The notes under the pieces: model-generated
Databases searched by the model: none
The model's input: the letters and a program-made list of their open reading frames with translations, nothing else
What the model was told of the DNA's origin: nothing
Made by a program: the position numbers and the translations under genes
NCBI RefSeq assembly: GCF_900110435.1
Contig: NZ_FODT01000003.1
Span: 434,001-498,000 of the forward strand
From: Rhodopseudomonas pseudopalustris
Lineage (GTDB): Bacteria; Pseudomonadota; Alphaproteobacteria; Rhizobiales; Xanthobacteraceae
Direction of reading: 5' to 3'
DNA: 64,000 nucleotides
Part shown: in pieces, positions 24,024-34,100 of the stretch
How positions within the stretch are numbered: the first letter of the stretch is position 1
How the letters are laid out: each line of letters begins with the position of its first letter

Positions 24024-24620
24024 TCAGACCTTGGAGTACAACTCCTCGACGTATTCCCAGTTGATGAGATTGTCGACGAAGGCCTTGAGATAGTCGGGAC
24101 GGCGGTTGCGATAGTCGATGTAGTAGGAATGCTCCCAGACGTCGACGCCGAGGATCGGCGTGGCGCCGTGCACCAGCGGATTCTCACCGTTCGCGGTCTT
24201 GGAGATTTCGAGCTTGCCGTCCTTGACCGAAAGCCAGGCCCAGCCCGAACCGAACTGGCCAGCGCCGGCTGCGGCAAAATCGGCCTTGAACTTCTCGAGC
24301 CCGCCAAGGTCCTCGTTGATTTTCTTCTCGAGCGCGCCCGGCAGCTTGGTGCCGCCGCCATTCGGCTTCATCCATTTCCAGAAATGGATGTGGTTGAAGT
24401 GCTGGCCGGCGTTGTTGAACAGCGCGGCGTTCTTGCCGAACGAGCCCTTGACGATCTCCTCGAGCGACTTGCCCTCGAATTCGGTGCCCTTCAGCAGGTT
24501 GTTGCCGTTGGTGACATAGGCCTGATGATGCTTGTCGTGGTGATATTCGAGCGTCTCCTTCGACATATAGGGCTGGAGCGCGTCGTAGGCATACGGCAGT
24601 TCAGGAAGCGTGAAGGTCAT
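24024..24620 (-). CDS. sodB: Superoxide dismutase, Fe/Mn family (iron type likely)
   Basis: 198-aa superoxide dismutase converting superoxide to oxygen and hydrogen peroxide in the cytoplasm. All metal ligands are visible: His27 in YHHDKHHQAYV, the second His in AGQHFNHIHFW, and Asp and His in DVWEHSYYIDYRNRRPDYL. The Gln in AGQHFNH sits where Fe-type enzymes carry Gln, which supports iron rather than manganese. The protein ends normally and a terminator follows. The upstream region has an imperfect GGGGG...CCCCC hairpin at 24642-24667, in what may be the 5' untranslated region. Confidence 0.95.
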   Translation of the reverse strand: MTFTLPELPYAYDALQPYMSKETLEYHHDKHHQAYVTNGNNLLKGTEFEGKSLEEIVKGSFGKNAALFNNAGQHFNHIHFWKWMKPNGGGTKLPGALEKKINEDLGGLEKFKADFAAAGAGQFGSGWAWLSVKDGKLEISKTANGENPLVHGATPILGVDVWEHSYYIDYRNRRPDYLKAFVDNLINWEYVEELYSKV

Positions 24621-24798
24621 GGGTCATCATTTCCACAATGGTGGGGGACTTCGTCTTAACGAGCCCCCTTATATTAGGTTCCGACTCCGGACCCAATATC
24701 TATTCTGAATTGCAACAGAGTGTCACACAGCGGCGACGCCGCCGATCCCGCGCGCGCATGAACGCGTTACCGGAAATGGCGCAATCGTACCGTTAGAC

Positions 24799-26034
24799 TC
24801 AGGCGGTCGCAGGCACCGCCAATTCCTCGCGCCGCCGCGGCGGGCGGACATTCATCATCATCTGCGCGGTGCCGGCGATCAGCCCGATCAACACCGCGGC
24901 CTGCCAGGCGCGATCGTAATTGCCGAGGTGATCGTAGATCATACCGCCGCCCCACGCCCCCAGGAACGAACCGACCTGATGGCTGAAGAAAGCGATGCCG
25001 GTCAGCGTCGCCATGTAGCGCAGTCCGAACAGTTGCGCGACCAGGCCGTTGACCAGCGGGATCACGCCGAGCCACAGCGCGCCCATCACCGCGGCGAACA
25101 CCAGCGTCGTGGTCGCCGAGGCCGGGAAGTAGAAATACGCCGCGATCGTCAGCGAGCGCACGATATAGATGCCGCCGAGCAGATATTGCTTCGGATAGCG
25201 ACCGCCCAGCCAACCGCAGGCGTAAGAGCCGATCACGTTGAACAGCCCGATCACCGCCAGCGCGGTGGCGCCGAGCGACGGGTCGAGACCGCAGATCGCG
25301 AGATAGTTCGGCAGATGCGTGGTGATGAAGACGAGCTGCAGCCCGCAGACGAAGAACGCGATCGCCATCACCATGAAGCCGGAATGGCCGAGCGCAGTCT
25401 GCACCACCTGACCCGCCGACTGATCCAGATCGTCGGCCTTGTCGATCTCGATATCGTCGGAGCGACCCGCGAAGAATGCGGATGGCAGCATCACCGCGGC
25501 GAGGCCGAGGAAGCCGATCAGCGCCATCTGCCAGCCCGAGGTGGTGATCAAGGTTTGCGCCAACGGCGAGGCCAGCACCAGGCCGAGCGATCCCGCGGCC
25601 GAGACCGCGCCCATCGCCACGCTGCGCTTGGCGGCCGACACCGTGCGCGAGGTCGCCGTCATCGTCATGCTGGAGGCGGTGCAGGACAGCGCGATGCCGA
25701 CGCAGACGCCGCAGCCGAGCGTAAACACCAACGCCGATTCGGCGATCATCATCAGCACCAGACCGGCGGCATAGATCAGCACGCCGCCGAGCATCACCCA
25801 GCGCGAGCCGTAACGGTCGGCGATCAGCCCGACCATCGGCTGCGTCACGCCCCAGATGATGTTCTGCAGAGCCGTCGCCAGCGAGAAGTCGGCGCTGGTG
25901 ATGCCGACGTCGCGGATCACGGAAGGTTGAAACAGTCCGAAGCTCTGCCGCATCCCCATCGCGAGGCTGAGCAGCACCGAGGCGCCGATCAGGATCGACC
26001 AGCGCTGAAACGGGCTGAGCTGAGCTGCCTTCAT
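24799..26034 (-). CDS. Major facilitator superfamily transporter
   Basis: 411-aa MFS protein with about 12 predicted membrane helices. The loop 2-3 region LIADRYGSRWVMLGG (about 70-85) is the MFS motif A analogue, and WLGGRYPKQYLLGG marks the equivalent in the second half. Substrate cannot be assigned; the style resembles the OFA/monocarboxylate-type or drug permeases. The ATG at 26034 is preceded by GAGGAAAAC; upstream in-frame sequence to 26247 is Arg-rich and non-coding. It is divergent from the MATE gene at 26292. Confidence 0.87.
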   Translation of the reverse strand: MKAAQLSPFQRWSILIGASVLLSLAMGMRQSFGLFQPSVIRDVGITSADFSLATALQNIIWGVTQPMVGLIADRYGSRWVMLGGVLIYAAGLVLMMIAESALVFTLGCGVCVGIALSCTASSMTMTATSRTVSAAKRSVAMGAVSAAGSLGLVLASPLAQTLITTSGWQMALIGFLGLAAVMLPSAFFAGRSDDIEIDKADDLDQSAGQVVQTALGHSGFMVMAIAFFVCGLQLVFITTHLPNYLAICGLDPSLGATALAVIGLFNVIGSYACGWLGGRYPKQYLLGGIYIVRSLTIAAYFYFPASATTTLVFAAVMGALWLGVIPLVNGLVAQLFGLRYMATLTGIAFFSHQVGSFLGAWGGGMIYDHLGNYDRAWQAAVLIGLIAGTAQMMMNVRPPRRREELAVPATA

Positions 26035-26291
26035 AGGACGTTTTCCTCTCGCGTTGCGATTTTGAGGGTATTCATGCCCTGAAATACGATGCTTGGCTAT
26101 CCGTGCTCCCGGTATCGTGGTTCTGCATGGGACGCAGGGGTGAATGTCGCCGATCGCGCGCGACCTCTGCCGGCGACGGTGGCGGCGCCTGCGCCGGGTG
26201 CAGACCCCGCGGGCTTGCGCACCCATGGCATGTCGACCATAATTCAATGATCGACAGCCGCCGGAGAGCGGTGAGCAAGGGCAGAAAACGC

Positions 26292-27665
26292 ATGACCATC
26301 GACGCGCCGGCCGATACGCCCCTGCCCGCTGCTTCGGCCAACCGGCTGCTGACCGCGCCGATCCTGCCGACGTTGATCCGGCTGGCGATCCCGAATGTGA
26401 TCGCGATGGTCGGCACCGCCGTGGTCGCGGTCGCCGAGACCTCCTATATCGGCCGGCTCGGCACCGAGCCGCTGGCGGCGATCGCGCTGGTGTTCCCGTT
26501 CGCGATGCTGACGCAAATGATGTCGGCCGGCGCGATGGGCGGCGGCGTGTCGTCGGCGGTCAGTCGCGCGCTCGGCGCCGGCGACCGCACGCGCGCCGAG
26601 GTGCTGGCGCTGCACGCCATCATCATCGGCGTCTGCGGTGGCCTCGTCTTCACGCTGATCATGCTGGTGTTCGGCCGGTCGTTGTATTCGCTGCTCGGCG
26701 GCCGTGGCGAGGTGCTAGAGCAGGCGTGCAGCTATTCGGTCGTGCTGTTCTCGGGCGCGGTGTCGATCTGGCTGGTCAACACGCTGGCCTCGGTGCTGCG
26801 CGGCACCGGCGACATGATCCTGCCTGCGGCCACGCTGCTCGGCGTCGCCGCGCTCCAGATCGTGATCGGCGGCACGTTCGGGCTCGGCCTGTTCGGCCTG
26901 CCGCGGCTCGGGATGGCGGGCGTCGCCTCCGGTCAATTGATCGCGTTCTCGCTCGGCGCGGTGTTTCTGCTCCTCTACATGGCGAGCGGACGCGGCCGGT
27001 TGCGCCTGCGGGTGAAGTCGTTTGCGTTTCAGCGCGTGATGTTCATCGATATTCTCAAGGTCGGCGCGATGGCCTGCCTCGCGCCGCTGCAGTCGGTGCT
27101 GACGATCCTGATCTTCACCAAGATTCTCGCGACGTTCGGCACCGCGACGCTGGCCGGCTACGGCATCGGCTCGCGTCTCGAGTTCCTGCTGATTCCGATC
27201 GCTTTCGCGTTCGGCGTCGCCTCGATCCCGATGGTCGGAATGGCCGTCGGCGCGGGCATGATCGCGCGGGCGCGCCGCGTTGCCTGGACTGCCGGCGCAG
27301 TGTCGGCGCTGATCATCGGCCTGGTCGGCGTAGCGCTGGCGATCCAGCCGTCGCTGTGGGTGTCGCTGTTCACCAGCGATCCTGCCGTGGCCGCCGCGGC
27401 GCATTCCTATTTTGGCTGGGCCGGCCCCGGCTTCGCCTTCTTTGGGCTCGGCGTGACGCTGTATTTCGCCTCGCAGGGCGCCGCGAAGGTCGGCGGTCCG
27501 GTGCTCGCTGCGACCGCGCGGCTGCTGCTGGTCGCGGTCGGCGGCACGGCGCTGGTCGCGGCCGACGCGCCGGCCTCGGCGCTGTTCGCACTGGTTGGCG
27601 CCGCGATGGTGGTCTACGGTCTCGGCACCGCCGGCGCGATACGGATGACACGCTGGGTCAAGTGA
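26292..27665 (+). CDS. MATE family efflux transporter
   Basis: 457-aa multidrug and toxin extrusion protein with about 12 helices in two internally related halves. Typical stretches are LIRLAIPNVIAMVGTAVVAVAETSYIGRLGTEPLAAIALVFPF (first half) and MACLAPLQSVLTILIFTKILATFGTATLAGYGIGSRLEFL (second half). MATE proteins export cationic or lipophilic compounds using Na+ or H+ gradients; cargo unknown. The ATG at 26292 is preferred; a GTG at 26272 with GGAG before it is an alternative. The long upstream extension to 26103 lacks coding character. Confidence 0.9.
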   Translation: MTIDAPADTPLPAASANRLLTAPILPTLIRLAIPNVIAMVGTAVVAVAETSYIGRLGTEPLAAIALVFPFAMLTQMMSAGAMGGGVSSAVSRALGAGDRTRAEVLALHAIIIGVCGGLVFTLIMLVFGRSLYSLLGGRGEVLEQACSYSVVLFSGAVSIWLVNTLASVLRGTGDMILPAATLLGVAALQIVIGGTFGLGLFGLPRLGMAGVASGQLIAFSLGAVFLLLYMASGRGRLRLRVKSFAFQRVMFIDILKVGAMACLAPLQSVLTILIFTKILATFGTATLAGYGIGSRLEFLLIPIAFAFGVASIPMVGMAVGAGMIARARRVAWTAGAVSALIIGLVGVALAIQPSLWVSLFTSDPAVAAAAHSYFGWAGPGFAFFGLGVTLYFASQGAAKVGGPVLAATARLLLVAVGGTALVAADAPASALFALVGAAMVVYGLGTAGAIRMTRWVK

Positions 27666-27786
27666 ATCCAGCGGCCTCGCGCCGCTGCGTCAGTCATTGA
27701 TCTGGCGCGAATCCCCTGCTCTGCTATTCAGCGCGCTGCGACGCACAATCAGTCGCGCCGCGCCGAATGATCTTTCTGGAGGACGA

Positions 27787-28230
27787 ATGACTGCCCGAAC
27801 TGCTCTCGTTGCCGCTGCGTTGCTCGCTGTGCTGGCGCCCGCTGTCGCGAACGCGCAATCGGCGTCCGGTCCGCAAGGCACCTGGCTGACCCAAGCCGGC
27901 GACGCCAAGGTGCGGATCAAGAGCTGCGGCGCGGCGCTGTGCGGCACAATCGTCTGGCTGAAACAACCGATCGACCCGAACACCGGCAAGCCGCAGATCG
28001 ACGACAAGAATCCGGACCCGGCCCGCGCCTCGCGACCGGTGATCGGACTGCAGATTTTCGGCGACATGCGGCCGGTCTCGCAGGGCAAATGGTCGGGACA
28101 CATCTACAATGCCGATGACGGCAAGACCTATGAGAGCAGCATCTCCCACACCGGGCCGACGACGCTGAAGGTCGAGGGATGCGTCGGCGCGCTGTGCGGC
28201 GGCGAGGCCTGGACGCTCACCGGTCGCTAG
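27787..28230 (+). CDS. DUF2147 family periplasmic protein
   Basis: 147-aa protein with a clear signal peptide (MTARTALVAAALLAVLAPAVANAQ, cleavage near 24). The mature protein shows GTWLTQAGDAKVRIKSCGAALCGTIVWL and the C-terminal GCVGALCGGEAWT, with paired Cys in each half. This is the pattern of DUF2147, a lipocalin-like family of unknown function common in alphaproteobacteria. TGGAGGA precedes the start by 8 bases. The stop TAG lies inside the CTAG-bounded repeat that follows. Confidence 0.87.
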   Translation: MTARTALVAAALLAVLAPAVANAQSASGPQGTWLTQAGDAKVRIKSCGAALCGTIVWLKQPIDPNTGKPQIDDKNPDPARASRPVIGLQIFGDMRPVSQGKWSGHIYNADDGKTYESSISHTGPTTLKVEGCVGALCGGEAWTLTGR

Positions 28231-28333
28231 AGCGTTTTCGAGCGAAGTGGAAACCGGTTCGCGTGAAGAAAACGCGTCAGAACAGAAAGTTAGAGCTCCG
28301 GTTCTGATTCTATCAGAACCGGAAAAGCTCTAG
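28227..28333. repeat. CTAG-bounded dispersed repeat, copy 2 (107 bp)
   Basis: Intact copy with CTAG at both ends: CTAGAGCGTTTTC on the left and GGAAAAGCTCTAG on the right, giving inverted termini. It is nearly identical to 14738-14844. The left CTAG contains the stop codon of the DUF2147 gene. Confidence 0.92.
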
Positions 28334-28352
28334 GCAGACGGCCCGTAGCGCC

Positions 28353-29504
28353 TCAGGCTTTCATCGCCTTCAACGTCATCGCCGCGGAGGCATAGCCGCC
28401 GCGGGCGCCGTCGATGAAGTGCACGTGATCGCTGCGCATCGCCGAGGGCGTGAAGCAGGTCATCATTGCAGCGTCCTGGCGAAACAGGCCGTAGCGCGCA
28501 ATGCCGGCTGACGATGCCTCCACGAGCAACTGCTCCAGCGCATCCGCCAATTCGGGGGTGCAGTCCAGGATCATCCGCAGGCCGTCGTCGTATTTGCGGA
28601 AGTCTGAATTCTCCACCACCTGCGCGACATAGGTTTGCGGAGCGAAGCCGCCGACCTTGATGCCGAAGCGCATGATCAGATACGCGAACAAGGTGTAGAA
28701 CAGGACGAAGACGCGGCGCATGATCAGCGGACCGCCACGCGTGGCGCGTGCTTCGAGATCGAACCCGGCGGGCGGCCATCGCAATCCGGGACCCTGCGAC
28801 GGCACCGGCCGGCCCGCGTCGGGACTACGCTCGGTTCGCGCCACCGCCTCCTCGATCAGACTGCGAAACGCCGCCGGATCGGCATTGGCCGCGGGCACGA
28901 TCAGGACCGACAGGATCACGCCCTGCGCCGAGGGGATTTCCTCGAACCGGCACGACAGGCCGGTGAGATCCGGCGTGGCGCCGGGCGGCCCCGGCGCGAT
29001 GGCAAATTCGCCGCGCTTCATCGCGGCCTCGGCCCAGCCCAAACCGCCGCCCGAGAACATCGCGTAGGACACATGAGGCGACGGCGCGAACCGGGCGACA
29101 CGAACGTCCAGGCCCTGCGCCCGGACGACCGCCACCGGCACCAGCGCAATGCGCATCGTGAGATCGAGTTCGTCCCGGACCCAGGCAGCGGCGGCCGACA
29201 ACGCCTCGCGCGCCCGATCGAGATCGTCCGGCCCGACGGCAAAACTCGCGCCGTCGCCGCCGAACACGAACGGAAACTCGCGTCCTTCGAGCGCATTGGC
29301 CACCGCGGCGATCACCGATGCGCCAGCCATGTTGACGGCCTTGTAGCGCTGCGCGGCGATCGCCTTGGTCGAATCAACGACATCTGCCGTGCCGATCGAC
29401 CAGTCGTCGGGCACCGCCGAATACAGCGCGGGGTCCATCAGACTGCGAAAGCCGCGAAACACCGCCACGCTGTCATAGAATGCGCCGCTGCCGCGTCCGC
29501 CCAT
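28353..29504 (-). CDS. DUF3095 family protein with nucleotide-cyclase-like motifs
   Basis: 383-aa protein. The N-terminal ~150 residues look like a class III nucleotide cyclase core: SIGTADVVDSTKAIA with Asp41 where the first metal ligand should be, and FPFVFGGDGASFAV with Asp84 of GGDG where the second should be. The C-terminal part has a hydrophobic segment (FVLFYTLFAYLIMRFGIKVGGF, about 262-283) and a Cys-containing tail. I recall DUF3095 proteins sharing this pattern; no enzyme activity is known to me. The ATG at 29504 is preferred to a TTG at 29513. It is followed by the CTAG repeat, convergent with DUF2147. Confidence 0.75.
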   Translation of the reverse strand: MGGRGSGAFYDSVAVFRGFRSLMDPALYSAVPDDWSIGTADVVDSTKAIAAQRYKAVNMAGASVIAAVANALEGREFPFVFGGDGASFAVGPDDLDRAREALSAAAAWVRDELDLTMRIALVPVAVVRAQGLDVRVARFAPSPHVSYAMFSGGGLGWAEAAMKRGEFAIAPGPPGATPDLTGLSCRFEEIPSAQGVILSVLIVPAANADPAAFRSLIEEAVARTERSPDAGRPVPSQGPGLRWPPAGFDLEARATRGGPLIMRRVFVLFYTLFAYLIMRFGIKVGGFAPQTYVAQVVENSDFRKYDDGLRMILDCTPELADALEQLLVEASSAGIARYGLFRQDAAMMTCFTPSAMRSDHVHFIDGARGGYASAAMTLKAMKA

Positions 29505-29581
29505 GATGGCCAACCCTTATGCCGATCGCCGGACAAGATACGACGGCGATGGATTTGAGTTTGCAAGCGCGCCAGGAAAGT

Positions 29582-29725
29582 TCAGTCGCCGTTGGCGCAC
29601 ATGCCCAGCATCGCCGTCACCGTGCCCCGCACGCAGCGCGTCAAAGTGATGTCGGTATACAGGCCGTAGGCGAAAACCGCCAAGGCCAACAGGATGATGA
29701 TGCCGAGCGACTTCAAGCGATGCAC
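29582..29725 (-). CDS. 47-aa single-pass membrane peptide
   Basis: Short open frame with a GTG start at 29725 (an in-frame TTG lies 6 bases upstream, after a stop). The peptide begins MHRLKSLGIIILLALAVFAY, giving a positively charged N-terminus and one membrane helix (about 7-24), then a short tail with two Cys (residues 31 and 43). Codon use fits the neighbours. No strong ribosome site is visible. It is in the same direction as the DUF3095 gene but upstream of it. Function unknown; existence needs transcript or proteomic support. Confidence 0.45.
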   Translation of the reverse strand: MHRLKSLGIIILLALAVFAYGLYTDITLTRCVRGTVTAMLGMCANGD

Positions 29726-29941
29726 TTCCAACTGGCGGAGCCGTCGAGCTTGAGCTTAGCTGATCCGATCGTCCGCCCGAAAGGATCCCAAGCTGCGATC
29801 ATTGCGATATCGCGGCCTTGATCGCAAGCCTGGATTGAATTCTAAGGAAGGTCGACCCGTTGCGTGCGTTGATCCGTGGCTTCGCTGCCGGTTTCGCGCA
29901 ATGCCCATGATCGTTGCACTCTGATTCGAAGACCGACCACG

Positions 29942-31165
29942 ATGCGCTTCACTTTCATTCATGCCGCCGATCTTCATATCGACAGCCCGCTCGCGGGGCT
30001 TCGCGCAAAGAACGAAAACATCGCGCGCAGTTTCGCGGACGCCGGGCGAAAGGCCGTGCAGGCGCTGATCGACGAGACGATCGCCAGCAAGGCGGCGTTC
30101 CTGATCATTGCCGGCGACATCTTCGACGGCGACTGGAAAGATGTCACCACGGGATTGTTCTTCATCGGCGCCATCAGCGCGCTGCATCGCGCAGGGATTC
30201 CGGTCTTCATCGTCAAGGGCAATCACGACGCCGAAAATCTGATGTCGCGGGATTTGCCCTATCCGGGCAGCGTGACCGTGTTTCCGACGCGAGCGTCGAC
30301 GGTCATGCTCGAAGAGCATCGCGTGGCGCTTCATGGCCGCAGCTTTCCCGATCGCCTGACCGCGGACTTCGTCGCGACCTACCCCACACGTCGCGAGGGC
30401 TGGCTCAACATCGGCGTCTTGCACACGTCGCTCGACGGAAGTCGCGGCCACGAGGGATATGCGCCGTGCAGTTTGGACGACCTCAAGAGGTTTGGTTACG
30501 ATTACTGGGCGCTTGGACATGTTCATGCCGCGGAAATCGTCAGCCGTGACCCATGGATCGTGTTCCCCGGCAATCTGCAGGGACGCAGCGTCCGCGAAAC
30601 CGGACCGAAGGGCGCTATGCGGGTCACCGTCGAGGATGGCCGCATCGTCGACGTCTCGCCGCTGACGCTCGACAGCGCACGCTGGGCGCACCTGACGATC
30701 GATCTCGCCGGCTGCGCCGACGAAGCGCAAATCCTGCCCCGCGTCACTGCGGAGCTCTCCGACGTCCATGCGCAAAGCAAGGGGCGCGCGCTTGCCGTCC
30801 GGGTCACGCTGACTGGAACGACGACACTGCATAACCACCTGATAGCCCGTCGCGAAATGTTGCAGGACGAACTACGCGCCAGCGCGCTGCATCTCGCCGA
30901 CGATTGCTGGGTCGAACAACTCAAGATCAGGACGACGCTTCCCGCGCAGCCGGTCGTCGCAGGCCCCGACACCGCGAACATCGATGTCGCTGCCCTGCTC
31001 GGCGAAGCCGCGCAGGATCCGAGTTTTGCGGCCGCATTGGCCGAGCTGACCGAGACCATCAGGGCGAAGCTGCCGCGAGACTTGCAGGACGAGTTATCAG
31101 CATCGGACACCGTCGCGTCCCTGACCGAGGACGCCCGCGCGTTGCTGGTCGGAGAGCTGTCGTGA
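29942..31165 (+). CDS. YhaO/SbcD-like metallophosphoesterase (DNA exonuclease family)
   Basis: 407-aa calcineurin-like phosphoesterase. The metal-binding motifs are complete: AADLHIDSP (Asp, His), IAGDIFDGD, VKGNHDAEN, LHTSLDG and LGHVHAAEIV. This order and the following ~170-residue C-terminal domain match the SbcD/Mre11-like YhaO branch, nucleases that work on DNA ends with a coiled-coil ATPase. The partner is the next gene, whose GTG start overlaps this stop by 4 bp (GTGA), a sign of translational coupling. The start at 29942 gives the exact family N-terminus MRFTFIHAADLH. Confidence 0.9.
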   Translation: MRFTFIHAADLHIDSPLAGLRAKNENIARSFADAGRKAVQALIDETIASKAAFLIIAGDIFDGDWKDVTTGLFFIGAISALHRAGIPVFIVKGNHDAENLMSRDLPYPGSVTVFPTRASTVMLEEHRVALHGRSFPDRLTADFVATYPTRREGWLNIGVLHTSLDGSRGHEGYAPCSLDDLKRFGYDYWALGHVHAAEIVSRDPWIVFPGNLQGRSVRETGPKGAMRVTVEDGRIVDVSPLTLDSARWAHLTIDLAGCADEAQILPRVTAELSDVHAQSKGRALAVRVTLTGTTTLHNHLIARREMLQDELRASALHLADDCWVEQLKIRTTLPAQPVVAGPDTANIDVAALLGEAAQDPSFAAALAELTETIRAKLPRDLQDELSASDTVASLTEDARALLVGELS

Positions 31166-34100
31166 GAATCGAAGAACTCGCGCTGGAGCGCTACGGCATC
31201 TTCACCGACCGCAAAGTCTCTTTCGATCCGCAGGCGTCGCTGCATGTGGTGTTCGGCGCCAATGAAGCGGGCAAGACGTCGGCGCTGTCGGCGATCGCCG
31301 ATCTGCTGTTCGGCTTCGGCGCGCGGACCGACTACGATTTCAGGCACGATAGCAAACTGCTGCGACTGGGCGGCACCTTCCGTCACTCCGACGGCCGCGT
31401 GATCGAGGCGCGGCGGCGCAAGGGCAACAAGAACACGCTGCTGGACGCCGACGATCAGCCGTTGCCCGACGATCATTTCGCCGCACTTCTCGGAGGCGTT
31501 TCGCGCACCGCCTTCAACAGCGAGTTCGGGATGACCGCGCAGACGCTGCGGGAAGGCGGCGAAGAGCTGCTCAGCGCAGGCGGCCGTCTCGCCGAAACAC
31601 TGGCGGCGAGTTCAGCAGGCATGGCCGAATTATCGCGCACCAAGGACCGCTTGCAGGAGCAGGCCGACCAGTTGTTCAGCGCGCGCAAATCCGCCAGCAA
31701 GCCGTTCTATCTGGCGGCCGAACGCCGGGAGGCTTCCGAGAAGGACCTTCGCGAGGCCATCGTCACCCGCGAGGCACTGCGACAACTGCAGGCCTCGGTG
31801 CAGGACGCGGCCTCCGAGCTGGAGAAGCTCAAGGTCGCTCATGCGGCCTGCGGCAGCACGTTGGCGCGCTGGCAACGAATGTTGCGGGTGCGATCGCAGC
31901 TGACGCGGCTGGACCGCATCGAGGCTGAACTGACGGGGCTTGCCGACCTGCCGGTCGTCGCCGAGCAGACGCTCGCGGATTGGCGCGCCGCGATCGATCG
32001 GCGGGCCGCGCTTGAAGCCGAGATCGCCGCGCTTGACGAGGCGGCGGCGACGGATGCCGCCGAGATCGCCACTCTGGACGTCGATGACGCGCTGCTGTCG
32101 GAGGACGCCGCGATCGAGATGCTGCGCGAACGGCTGGGCGCGGTGCGCAAGGCGGCAGCCGACCTGCCGCGACGCCGTCAAGACCGCGCCAGCGCCGAGG
32201 CGACGCTTGATGATTGCGCGCGGCGGCTCGGGCTGGTCTCGCATGTCGAGCTTCTGGCGAAGCTGCCGACGGACCCGGCGCTCGCAGATGCGCGCGATCG
32301 CATCGAAATGATGCGGCGCGCGACGCAGGAATTGGCCGAAATCGAAGCCCGGCACGGTCGCGCGCGACGAGACCTCGAGGCATTCGCCGCGCGGGAGGGC
32401 GAAGAGCTGCACGTCAGCGACATCGAGCCGCTGCGCCAACGCTTCGAGGCGCTTGGCGACATTCCTGCGCAGGACGAGCGCCTGTACCGCGATCGCGCCG
32501 TGTATGCACGCGAGATCGAAGCCATCAGGGATGCCGTCGCAGCGCTCGATCCAGCGCCGGGACCGCTCGACCGGGTGCGCGCCTTGCCCGCGCCGGACCG
32601 CGCCACGATCACCAAACACGCCGCCGCCGTCGAGCTCAGCGAAGCGGAGCTGAAGCGGCTCGATGCGGAGATTTCGAAACTCGACGATTCAATCGCGGCG
32701 ACCGAAGCCGAGCTGGCGCGGCTGTCGAGCTCTGGTGCGGTGCCGACCCGGGCCGATCTGATCGCGGCACGACACGCGCGCGACGCGAAGCTCGACGCAC
32801 TCTGCGCCGGCCTCGACGGCGACCGTGACAATCGCCTCGCCCGCTTCGACGAGGTCACCGATACGTCGCGCAAGATCGACGGCATCACCGACTCTCTGCT
32901 GACCGACACCGAGCGCGCGACCCGCCACGAAGACGCACAGCGGCGGATCGTCGACGCGCGCAACGAACGCGCGCGCGCGGAGACCAAACGCGCCAGCCTG
33001 ACGACCGGGCTGGCGGAAATCGCCGCGCGCTGGACCAAGGCCTGGGCCGCTTCGGGCCTGCAGCCTCGGGGCGCGGCCGAGATGCTGCGCTGGCGCGAGC
33101 GGCTCGACGATGTCGTCGCGCGGCTCGACAAATGCGATCTGCAGCGCGCCGGCATCGACGCGCTGGCCGCCGCCCTCGAAGACGGCAAGGCGGCGATCAT
33201 CGCGTTTCTCGACAGCGTCGGACGCCGGCCCACTCCCGACGCGCCGGCCGGGGTGCTGTATCGCGAAGCCAAGGGTCGGTTCGACCAATTGCAGGCGGCG
33301 TGGAGCGAGACCAAGGCCCGTGCGGTGGAGAAAGCCCGCCTCGAACGCGACCTGACCGAGGCCGATGCAGCCCGTGCGCAGATCGAGATTCGCCTTGCGG
33401 ATCTTCGGCAGCATTGGCCGCGGACGATGAGCGCGATCGGGCTCGCCACCGATGCGACGCCGGTGCAGGCCGAAGCGGCGCTGTCGATCTGGAACGCGGT
33501 GGGCGTGCCGCGCGCCAGCTTCGAGCGCGAGGGGCGCAGCGTCGATACCATCATGTCCGATCTGCAGGATTTCGAGACGGAGGTGACCGCGCTGATCGAT
33601 CGGGTCGCGCCGGACCTGCGCGGCGTTTCCGCCCAGGAGGCAATGCCGCGCCTCGCGGAACGTTTGGGCGACGCCCGCCGCGGCAGCGAAGCGCGCAGGC
33701 GGTTGCAGGGAAATGCGGCGAAGCGTGCGGCCAATCGAAATACATCGGTCGCGCAGCTGGCTGCAAGCACCAGCGTACTGGAAGACGCCAGCCGGTCGCT
33801 GCGCACCGATATCGCCGCACTGCCGGAGCTGCTGTCGCGTCTCGCCACGCGGCTGGCATTGCAAGCCGAGCAGTTGGCGTTGCGGAGCCATCTGCTCGAG
33901 ATCGCCGACGGTCACAACGAAAGCGCGCTGCGCCAGGAGCGCGACGGAATCGACCTCGACCGCTTGCCGGCCGACATTGCCAGCGCGACGGTGCAACAAG
34001 ACCAACTGCTGAAGGACATCTCGGACGCGGCGGCCAACCACAACCAGCGGCAGCGCGAATTGGACGAGCTGACAAAGGGCCGCGATGCCGCGGGCGCCGC

